Positions 31,333 through 36,916 of a stretch of DNA of 45,196 nucleotides are shown piece after piece. The position numbers and the translations under genes are program-made. How positions within the stretch are numbered: the stretch's first letter is position 1; each line of letters starts with the position of its first letter. The notes beneath the pieces were generated by a model. It did no database searches. It saw nothing but the letters and a program-made list of their open reading frames with translations, and was not told the DNA's origin. The stretch spans positions 1 through 45,196 of the forward strand of contig JAJFTZ010000035.1 of the NCBI GenBank assembly GCA_021372675.1. The letters run 5' to 3'. The stretch comes from Eubacteriales bacterium. Lineage in GTDB: Bacteria > Bacillota > Clostridia > Christensenellales > CAG-138.

Positions 31333-31845
31333 TCATGCGATGTCGATCCAATACCTTCGCATCATCACTTCAGCGCCGTCGATCGTATTTTTTACGCGAT
31401 TCTCCAAAACGCCTCCGTTTTTCTCGATGACGCGGGCGGAGCCGATGTTGTCGTCGTCGCACGTGATTAGAACTTTCTTAAGACCCAGTTCCTTCTTTGC
31501 GTAGGCCAAGGCCAGGCTCAGCATTTTGGTGCCGGCGCCCCTGTTCCATTCGGAAAATCTCACGCCGTAGCCGATGTTTCCCCCGTAGCGCAGCAGCGCG
31601 TCGGTCAAGCTGTGGCGGATCGATATTTCGCCGATAAAATTACCGTCGTCGACCAGCCACAAATAGGTGGCGCTTACATAACCGAGCGGGAGATTTACGC
31701 CAAACCTGTAATCGTTGATCCTCTCGAAAATATCATACGCGGCCGCATCGAGAAACGGGCATGCCGCCACATGGTTAAGCGCGTATTCCCCTATCGCGTC
31801 GAGGTAGGATTCGTAATATGCCCGATCGGGCAAAATCAATTCCAT
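31333..31845 (-). CDS. GNAT-family N-acetyltransferase
   Basis: 170 residues from the ATG at 31845 (MELILPDRAYYESYLDAIGE), chosen because GGAGG stands 9 nt upstream; the frame is open to 31902 without a site. The GNAT core includes a beta strand IGEISIRHSL, the acetyl-CoA pyrophosphate loop region FSEWNRGAGTKML (about 104-116, R/Q-x-x-G-x-G/A) and LITCDDDNIGSARVIEKNGG, the helix-4/strand-5 signature of RimJ-like enzymes. It transfers acetyl from acetyl-CoA to an amine; the target is unknown. It starts about 50 nt downstream of the SRP RNA terminator. Confidence 0.85.
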   Translation of the reverse strand: MELILPDRAYYESYLDAIGEYALNHVAACPFLDAAAYDIFERINDYRFGVNLPLGYVSATYLWLVDDGNFIGEISIRHSLTDALLRYGGNIGYGVRFSEWNRGAGTKMLSLALAYAKKELGLKKVLITCDDDNIGSARVIEKNGGVLENRVKNTIDGAEVMMRRYWIDIA

Positions 31846-31895
31846 CGTGCGCGGCCTCCGTCGATCCGTCATCCTTGTTTTCCTTAGAGAGTACC

Positions 31896-31935
31896 AAAAC
31901 AAAAGACGCGCCGCAATAGTTCTCTATCGCAGCGC
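31896..31935 (-). terminator. Terminator of the SRP RNA gene
   Basis: On the minus strand a 12-bp stem (plus 31908-31919 with 31924-31935, two G-T wobbles, 4-nt loop) is followed after 3 nt by TTTTGTTTT. Just beyond, the plus strand shows a small stem GCGGCC/GGTCGC with seven T (to about 31955), possibly a terminator for transcripts from the other side. Confidence 0.75.
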
Positions 31936-31961
31936 GGCCTTCGGTCGCTTTTTTTAAATGA

Positions 31962-32236
31962 AATGCCGCGCACCCGTTGTTCGACAATACATTTCCGAAC
32001 GGCACACCGGTAGGTAACTCCTTTCAGGCGCTCCCGCGGCACACCGCCTTTTCCGTTTAATGCTGCTTCCGTCAGGATCTGACATGGTTCACGGACGGCG
32101 ATTGCACAGGACCCGACGATCTACATCCCTTATCGGTTCCAGACCTCACAAACGCTTGCCTCATAACAGGAATTCAGCCCTGCTGTAGCGGATTGCAGGT
32201 ACAGGGCACCGCTGACTCCCCGCCTAGCGCGGCAAA
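31962..32236 (-). ncRNA. ffs: Signal recognition particle RNA, large (Alu-containing) bacterial type
   Basis: About 275 nt, close to the 271-nt scRNA of Bacillus subtilis as I remember it. The RNA has the Alu-domain text GGGGAGTCAGCGGTGCCCTG and CCTGCAATCCGCT near its 5' end, GGGTCCTGTGCAA in the middle, and helix 8 with GAACCATGTCAGATCC, GGAAGCAGCATTAA and GTGCCGCGGGAGCGCCTG. The two ends pair (TGCCGCGC with GCGCGGCA). The helix-8 tip loop reads UGAC instead of GGAA. It binds Ffh and targets membrane and secreted proteins to the translocon. It has its own promoter and terminator. Confidence 0.95.
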
Positions 32237-32253
32237 CTGTTGACGTAACATAT

Positions 32254-32282
32254 ATTGTACCGTTTAAGCACATGCTATGCAA
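32254..32282 (-). promoter_or_regulatory. Promoter of the SRP RNA
   Basis: Minus strand: TTGCAT (plus 32277-32282), 17-bp spacer, TACAAT (plus 32254-32259). Transcription would begin near 32246, about 10 nt before the mature 5' end, so a short leader must be trimmed. Confidence 0.65.
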
Positions 32283-32292
32283 GTAAAACTTG

Positions 32293-32913
32293 CTAAGAAC
32301 GCGCTGCCGGATTTTTCAAAAACATGGTCGCGAGAATGCGGTGATCCGGCATGGGGAACGGGGTTTCATACGTTGTGCGATGGAGCGCCAGCCCCGTGAC
32401 GAGCGACCAGAAAAGCAGCGAAAAATCCATCGGCTCGCCGTCTTCTACGCTGCCCTCCGATTGCCCCTCGTGAAAAAGCTCCGCGAGAACATGGTAGGGG
32501 AAAAGCCGCTTTTCCTCCAAAAAGTTGCGGTCCTCGTCGCTCAGCTTGAGCGGCGCGGTGCTTTGCGAAAGCAAACAGAGGGTTTGCGCGTAGCTTTCGT
32601 CCTGCTCGATGGTGCCCGTAAGGATGCGCATTAAATACAATAGCTTGTCGTGCGCCTTTCCGCGCATGCCCTGCACCGCTTCGACGGTTTCGATGGTTTT
32701 ATCGAGCGCGCCTTGGGCCAAATCGAGGTACAGCGCCTCCTTGGAGGGATAATAGTGGTATAAAAGCCCCTGCGCCATGCCGATCTCGGCGGCGATATCC
32801 TGAATGCGCGCCGCGCCTAAGCCCTTGAGGGCGAACTGCCGGAGCGCCGAAGCGCGTATCTTTACCCTGCGCGCGTCGCGCGCCTGTTCGTTTTGCCATT
32901 TGCTGCGCGGCAT
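32293..32913 (-). CDS. TetR/AcrR-family transcriptional regulator
   Basis: 206 residues. The N-terminal TetR helix-turn-helix spans about residues 14-62 (ALRQFALKGLGAARIQDIAA, then EIGMAQGLLYHYYPSKEAL). The C-terminal all-helical ligand-binding and dimer domain follows. The ATG at 32913 has GGAGG 7 nt upstream. Its promoter is perfect consensus and overlaps the 3' end of the upstream gene. A TTGAAT/ATTCAA inverted repeat lies just behind the -10 box, pointing to autorepression. No transporter is adjacent; possible targets are its own promoter and the iron-sulfur protein upstream. Confidence 0.9.
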   Translation of the reverse strand: MPRSKWQNEQARDARRVKIRASALRQFALKGLGAARIQDIAAEIGMAQGLLYHYYPSKEALYLDLAQGALDKTIETVEAVQGMRGKAHDKLLYLMRILTGTIEQDESYAQTLCLLSQSTAPLKLSDEDRNFLEEKRLFPYHVLAELFHEGQSEGSVEDGEPMDFSLLFWSLVTGLALHRTTYETPFPMPDHRILATMFLKNPAARS

Positions 32914-32936
32914 AACATAACCTCCATGCTATTTGA

Positions 32937-32952
32937 TTGAATTTACATTCAA
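32937..32952. promoter_or_regulatory. Probable TetR operator
   Basis: TTGAAT (32937-32942) and ATTCAA (32947-32952) form a perfect inverted repeat with a 4-bp centre. It sits immediately downstream of the -10 box of the tetR promoter, over the expected transcription start. Confidence 0.6.
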
Positions 32953-32982
32953 ATTATAGCTGATTTTGGAAGTTATTGTCAA
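32953..32982 (-). promoter_or_regulatory. Consensus promoter of the TetR gene inside the upstream reading frame
   Basis: Minus strand: TTGACA (plus 32977-32982), 18-bp spacer, TATAAT (plus 32953-32958). Both boxes are exact consensus. The TAA stop of the QueG-like gene (plus 32954-32956) lies within the -10 box, so the promoter is carried by the last ten codons of that gene. Confidence 0.85.
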
Positions 32983-33865
32983 GCGCCCAAGCCGCCGCGT
33001 CGCGCACCGCTTCAAAGGGCGAGGAGAGCGCCGCGCGTATTTCATCTTCATAAAGCCCCTGCCGCGCGGCGAACACGATGGCCTCCGCGATGAGCTTGCC
33101 GCTTGATGTCATATTCCTGCCCACGAGCTTTCGCGCGGCGGAAGCGTCGCCCAAAATAAGGCGGCGAAGCTCGAACGCCTCCCGCGCCTGCGCGTCGGGC
33201 TCATTCTCGGGCAGCGCCGCGTTGAAGGGGCACGCGAGCATACAGCGCTCGCAGCCCACATGGCAGCTTAAAAGGCGCTTGACCCCGTCGCTCCTCAAAG
33301 CGCCCTCCATCTGCGCGCGTATGCAGCGTGCCACGTCGAGTCCCTTGTCCGAGATCGCGCCCGAGGGGCATGCGCGCGCGCACGCGTCGCAGCCCGGGGG
33401 GCAGCACCTTTCCGTTTCGTCGTAAGCGAGCGGCGCAAGCCCCTCGATCGCCAGCGCCTGCAATACGATGCGCGAGCCGTAGGGGGTAAGGTGCAAAAGC
33501 CCGTTTTTGCCGATGTCGCCTACGCCGCACGCGTAGGCGAGCGCACGGTAGGGGAAAAAGGCGTATTCGCAGCGTATGCCTTCGGCATTAAGCTGCGTGA
33601 CAAGCGCCTTGGCCGCGCGGTAAGCGCGGTTGCTGTTGATGTAATAGGCGGGAATGCGCTCGCCATCCGCATAGGGGAGGTAGGGGTAAATGCAAAGTGC
33701 AACGCAGCCCGCCCGGGGGTACGCGGCGGCGATATCATACGGCAGCTCCGCGCCGAAGCCCGACTCCTTCGCGCGGGCGCACCACGTGTCGAGGCGGCCC
33801 GGCGGCAAAAAATAGACGCGGGCAAAACCAAGCTCCAAGGCCGCTCTTTCGATGCGTTCATACAT
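32954..33865 (-). CDS. QueG-like protein with two [4Fe-4S] motifs
   Basis: 303 residues related to epoxyqueuosine reductase-type iron-sulfur proteins. Two ferredoxin-like motifs are complete: C155-x3-C159-x2-C162-x3-C166 (CPPGCDACARACPSGAI) and C201-x3-C205-x2-C208-x3-C212 (CHVGCERCMLACPFN). The preceding segment CGVGDIGKNGLLHLTPYGSR (about 113-132) resembles the QueG active-site strand. A short C-terminal helical region (about 260-303) may be a HEAT-like remnant. It is shorter than true QueG (about 380 as I remember), so queuosine synthesis is not certain. No Shine-Dalgarno precedes the ATG at 33865 and the -10 box lies 6 nt upstream, suggesting a leaderless mRNA. Confidence 0.75.
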   Translation of the reverse strand: MYERIERAALELGFARVYFLPPGRLDTWCARAKESGFGAELPYDIAAAYPRAGCVALCIYPYLPYADGERIPAYYINSNRAYRAAKALVTQLNAEGIRCEYAFFPYRALAYACGVGDIGKNGLLHLTPYGSRIVLQALAIEGLAPLAYDETERCCPPGCDACARACPSGAISDKGLDVARCIRAQMEGALRSDGVKRLLSCHVGCERCMLACPFNAALPENEPDAQAREAFELRRLILGDASAARKLVGRNMTSSGKLIAEAIVFAARQGLYEDEIRAALSSPFEAVRDAAAWALDNNFQNQL

Positions 33866-33871
33866 AAGAGC

Positions 33872-33900
33872 AGTATAAAGCGCCCCGCCGCACTTGTAAA
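33872..33900 (-). promoter_or_regulatory. Promoter of the QueG-like gene (leaderless start)
   Basis: Minus strand: TTTACA (plus 33895-33900), 17-bp spacer, TATACT (plus 33872-33877). The -10 box ends 6 bases before the ATG at 33865, so the first transcribed base should be at or next to the start codon. Confidence 0.55.
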
Positions 33901-33923
33901 GGCGCGGGGGGAGGGGTTAAAAT
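33894..33923 (+). promoter_or_regulatory. Divergent promoter of the CopZ-like gene, sharing its -35 bases
   Basis: TTGTAA (33894-33899), G-rich 18-bp spacer, TAAAAT (33918-33923). Its -35 hexamer uses almost the same bases as the -35 of the opposite promoter (33895-33900), so the two cannot easily be occupied at once. Confidence 0.5.
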
Positions 33924-33970
33924 AAAGGTGAAAACAAGCGGCCGCTTTGCGGCACGGGAAGGAAACCAAT

Positions 33971-34177
33971 ATGAAAAAAACGCTTTCTATCGAAGGTATG
34001 TCGTGCGGGCATTGCGCCGCGCGCGTGGAAAAGGCGCTCAACGCCATCCCGGGCGTAAGCGCGAAGGTGGATTTAGCTTCTAAATCCGCCGCGGCCGAGC
34101 TCAGCTCTTCCGTCGCCGATGACGTGCTCAAGGCGGCCGTGGAGGACGCGGGCTACGAGGTCGTAGGCATTCAATAA
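33971..34177 (+). CDS. Heavy-metal-associated (CopZ-like) small metallochaperone
   Basis: 68 residues forming a single HMA domain: MKKTLSIEGMSCGHCAARVE with the metal-binding pair Cys12/Cys15 in GMSCGHC, followed by the babbab pattern ending EDAGYEVVGIQ. It carries Cu(I) or a similar soft metal in the cytoplasm. The ATG at 33971 follows GGGAAGGAAA; an earlier in-frame ATG at 33947 lacks a site. No copper P-type ATPase or CsoR-type regulator is in the window, so its partner must lie elsewhere. Probably followed by galM on the same transcript (29-nt gap). Confidence 0.9.
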   Translation: MKKTLSIEGMSCGHCAARVEKALNAIPGVSAKVDLASKSAAAELSSSVADDVLKAAVEDAGYEVVGIQ

Positions 34178-34206
34178 ACGCGTTTGCCGTTGAGCGGGGG
34201 AAAAGG

Positions 34207-35232
34207 ATGGCAAAAAGGGGCTTCGGGGTTACGAAAAACGGCGAGGCCGTTACGCTGTACCGCTTGGAAAATAAAGCCGGCGCGTGCGCGGAATTTATAA
34301 ATTACGGCGCGGCGCTTCGCTCGCTGCGCGTGCCCGACGCGCGCGGGGAGCTTACCGACGTAGTGCTCGGCTTCGGCGATGTGGCGGGCTATGAAAACAA
34401 CGAGGCGTTTATCGGCGCGTTCATCGGCCGCTACGCCAACCGCATCGGCGGCGCGCGCTTTTCGCTCGCGGGCCAAGAATACCGCTTGGACGCGAACGAG
34501 CCGGGCCGCTGCCTGCACGGCGGCAGCCTCGGCTTCGATAAGCGCATGTATGCGGCAAACGAGGAAAACGGCGCGCTCGTGTTCACCCGCGTCTCGCCCG
34601 ACGGCGAACAGGGCTTCCCCGGCAATTTAAAGGTGCGCGTCGCCTGCCGCCTCACCGAAGGTAACGCGCTCGAGCTTTCCTACGAGGCAGAAACCGACCG
34701 CCCCACGGTCGTAAGCCTCACCAACCACAGCTATTTCAACCTCAACGGCGGGGGAGACGTTTTAAAGCATACGCTCTTCATCGACGCGGATTCTATCACC
34801 GAGGTGGATGAAAACTTCAACGTCACGGGGGAGCTTCTTCCGGTTTGCGGCACGCCGTTTGATTTCCGCACGGAAAAGCCCGTGGGCAAAGATATTTTGT
34901 CGGAGCACGAGCAGCTTCGGCGCGGCTTGGGCTACGACCATAATTTCGTGCTAAACGGCGGCTCCTTTCGCCACGCCGCCTCGCTTGTTGGGGACATGAG
35001 CGGCATCCGCATGGAGGTGTTTACCGATGCGCCGGGCCTGCAGCTTTATTCCGCCAACTTCCTAGGCGGCGTGCCTGCGGGTAAAAACGGAGCCGTCTAT
35101 AAAAACCGAGGCGCACTTTGCCTCGAAACGCAAAATTTCCCCGATGCGCCCAACCACAAAAACTTTCCTAACGCCGTGCTTTTGCCCGGCGAAACGTACA
35201 GGACGCGCACGGTATACGCCTACTTTTCTTAA
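34207..35232 (+). CDS. galM: Aldose 1-epimerase (mutarotase)
   Basis: Interconverts alpha and beta anomers of hexoses. 341 residues with the galactose-mutarotase fold. The substrate and catalytic histidines are His104 in CLHGGSLGFDK and His174 in LTNHSYFNL, and the catalytic base Glu307 is in ALCLETQNFPDAPN. The N-terminus FINYGAALRSLRVPD and the GRYANRI element are also typical. The ATG at 34207 follows GGGGGAAAAGG. The last codons (YFS, stop) are made from the first arm of the hairpin repeat at 35219-35258. No other galactose gene is near. Confidence 0.93.
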   Translation: MAKRGFGVTKNGEAVTLYRLENKAGACAEFINYGAALRSLRVPDARGELTDVVLGFGDVAGYENNEAFIGAFIGRYANRIGGARFSLAGQEYRLDANEPGRCLHGGSLGFDKRMYAANEENGALVFTRVSPDGEQGFPGNLKVRVACRLTEGNALELSYEAETDRPTVVSLTNHSYFNLNGGGDVLKHTLFIDADSITEVDENFNVTGELLPVCGTPFDFRTEKPVGKDILSEHEQLRRGLGYDHNFVLNGGSFRHAASLVGDMSGIRMEVFTDAPGLQLYSANFLGGVPAGKNGAVYKNRGALCLETQNFPDAPNHKNFPNAVLLPGETYRTRTVYAYFS

Positions 35233-35258
35233 CCTACTTTTCTTGGAAGAAAAGTAGG
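35219..35258. repeat. Hairpin repeat, copy B, across the end of galM
   Basis: CCTACTTTTCTT occurs twice in direct orientation (35219-35230 and 35233-35244). The second copy pairs with AAGAAAAGTAGG (35247-35258) in a perfect 12-bp inverted repeat with a GG loop. The first copy encodes the galM C-terminus. The flank CAAAAGAACCTTATG resembles the flank of copy A at 7239-7266, in the same orientation relative to the upstream gene. Confidence 0.7.
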
Positions 35259-35293
35259 CAAAAGAACCTTATGTTTTATTTTGGCGAGTAAGC

Positions 35294-35335
35294 CACGGGC
35301 TGTATCGCATTTGCGATACAGCCCGTGATCTTTTA
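35294..35335. terminator. Bidirectional terminator between galM and the LCP gene
   Basis: A 16-bp perfect stem, CACGGGCTGTATCGCA (35294-35309) with its complement at 35312-35327, then ATCTTTTATT. It separates convergent genes. The inner stem GGGC(T/C)GTATCGC is shared with the terminator at 31283-31320. Confidence 0.8.
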
Positions 35336-35373
35336 TTACGATCCTGCGAAAAGGATATTTTCGTGCGCCCTCT

Positions 35374-36663
35374 TTACGGCGTACCCGTCCCGTCCCCCTG
35401 CGTGTCCCCTGGATCGTCGCTTTCCGTGCCCGGGGAAGCGTCCGGCGTGGCGGGCGGTAAAATGATGTTGCCGTTTTCGTCCACGTAGTAATACGGTGGC
35501 GGCGTGTAATCCAATACGGCGAGCAGCTCGTTGATGTAGGTTACGTCGAGCTGCGGATCGAGCTCGATGTTCTTGCCGAACACCTTTTTCATAAGCTTGG
35601 CGAGCTTCTCGTTTTCGAGGAGCACGCAGCTTAGGCTGTGCACAGTTTGCGGCTTATTGGGCACGGTGGCGCGCGTGAGCTGCGCGATATCCATCCGCGC
35701 GCCTAAAAGCGCGAGCGAGGCGATCTGCGTAAGGCTCAGGTTCGTTTGCACGTTTTGCTCCACGGCCGTGTAGATCTGCGGGATATTGGCGATCTGTCCG
35801 GTGGATTTGAGCTGCGATACGATCGCCATAAGCATCCTCTGCTGCCTGTCGATGCGCGCGAGGTCCGAGGAACCCTTGCGCTGGCGGCAGTAATCCAGCA
35901 CGTTTTGCCCGTTCAAATGCTGAGGCCCGGGGTAAAGCTTTCGCCCGTTCATGGTGACCTCTACGTCCACGTCGTAATCCACGCCGCCCATGGCGTCCAC
36001 CACCGCCTTCACCACGTTCATGTTGAACCCGATGTAGTAGTTTACGGGGATGCCGCCGAGCGTCATGCTCACGGTGGTGGCGGCGTAGGCGTAGCCCTTT
36101 TTCTGCGCGCCGCCGCCCTCGGAAAACGCGCTGTTGATCTTCGCGTAGGGGAAGGGGCTCTCGGCGTGCAAAAGCTCGCCTTTCTCGTTGTAAAGCTTCA
36201 CAAGGCTGTCGCGCGGGATGGAAAGCATGTTTACGTCGTTGGTTTCGAAGTTCACCGTCACAAGGATCATGGTATCCGTACGAAAGCTCCCCCAAGCCTC
36301 GCGCTCGGTGCTTTCGTCCACGCCGAGAACAAGGATGTTCACCTTGTTTTTCATAAATTCCGTATCCGCGAGCGGCGTAAGCGCGGTGATGGGGTCCACC
36401 GTGGGCGTGGGCTCCGGCGTGGCCGTGGCCTCGGGCGAGAGGGTGGGCGCGAGAGTAGGCGACGTCTCCGGCGTAAAGTCCGCGGTGGGCGGCGCGCCCG
36501 TATCCCCAAAAAGCGACGCGGGGTTGTTGATATCGTATACGAATTTAATCACAAAGGCGGCAAGCCCCATGACGACGATCAAAAGCGCGATCAAAATCGC
36601 CTTTCCAGCGCCGCCGCGTTTCCTGCCGTGCGCCTTTTTGTTTGTCTCCCTCGTTTTTTTCAT
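35374..36663 (-). CDS. LytR-CpsA-Psr (LCP) family wall-polymer transferase
   Basis: A 429-residue membrane-anchored enzyme that attaches teichoic-acid-like or capsular polymers from lipid carriers to peptidoglycan. A basic cytoplasmic tail (1-20) and one TM helix (about 22-43) are followed by a Pro/Thr/Ala-rich spacer (about 57-90) and the LCP domain (about 105-310). Conserved charged sites appear in WGSFRTDTMILVTVN, LSIPRDSLV and CRQRKGSSDLARIDRQQRML, which bind the pyrophosphate-lipid and Mg2+. The acidic tail ends in Pro/Gly/Asp repeats. AGGAGA lies 22 nt from the ATG at 36663, an unusual distance, and no better start exists. Confidence 0.9.
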   Translation of the reverse strand: MKKTRETNKKAHGRKRGGAGKAILIALLIVVMGLAAFVIKFVYDINNPASLFGDTGAPPTADFTPETSPTLAPTLSPEATATPEPTPTVDPITALTPLADTEFMKNKVNILVLGVDESTEREAWGSFRTDTMILVTVNFETNDVNMLSIPRDSLVKLYNEKGELLHAESPFPYAKINSAFSEGGGAQKKGYAYAATTVSMTLGGIPVNYYIGFNMNVVKAVVDAMGGVDYDVDVEVTMNGRKLYPGPQHLNGQNVLDYCRQRKGSSDLARIDRQQRMLMAIVSQLKSTGQIANIPQIYTAVEQNVQTNLSLTQIASLALLGARMDIAQLTRATVPNKPQTVHSLSCVLLENEKLAKLMKKVFGKNIELDPQLDVTYINELLAVLDYTPPPYYYVDENGNIILPPATPDASPGTESDDPGDTQGDGTGTP

Positions 36664-36737
36664 GAACTCTTGCGGCGAACCGTGCTCTCCTTACCTTACA
36701 GCGCCGATCGGGCGCGGTAGCTTCTTTATCCGTTCAA

Positions 36738-36743
36738 ATTATA
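36738..36743 (-). promoter_or_regulatory. -10 box upstream of the LCP gene
   Basis: A perfect TATAAT on the minus strand about 75 nt upstream of the start. The best-spaced -35 (TGCAAT, plus 36761-36766) is weak. Confidence 0.4.
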
Positions 36744-36841
36744 CACCGACGCGGAAGGTAATTGCACATGTATTGATGAATTTTCGATGAATTTCGCGAA
36801 AGCGCGCAGGAATACGCGAGCGCCGGGGCTTATAGAAAAAA

Positions 36842-36872
36842 GAGCCGCGGAGCGGGCAGGTTCCGCGGCCTC
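36842..36872 (-). terminator. Second (tandem) terminator behind hppA
   Basis: GCCGCGG (36844-36850) pairs with CCGCGGC (36863-36869). On the minus strand the stem is followed by TCTTTTTTCT. It backs up the hairpin at 36883-36906. Confidence 0.7.
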
Positions 36873-36882
36873 GGCCCATGAA

Positions 36883-36906
36883 AAAAGCGGCCCGAAGGCC
36901 GCTTTT
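36883..36906 (-). terminator. Terminator of hppA
   Basis: A perfect 10-bp stem AAAAGCGGCC/GGCCGCTTTT with TTCG loop on the minus strand, running into six T. It begins 10 nt behind the hppA stop. Confidence 0.9.
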
Positions 36907-36916
36907 ATGAAAAGTG

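Noticed and set aside
31962..32236. Cobalamin-type riboswitch upstream of the GNAT gene
   Set aside because: The structured region matches the large SRP RNA in Alu, helix-8 and end-pairing sequences and has its own promoter and terminator.
32954..33865. Firm call as epoxyqueuosine reductase QueG
   Set aside because: The protein is shorter than true QueG and the cofactor region is only loosely similar, so only QueG-like is supported.
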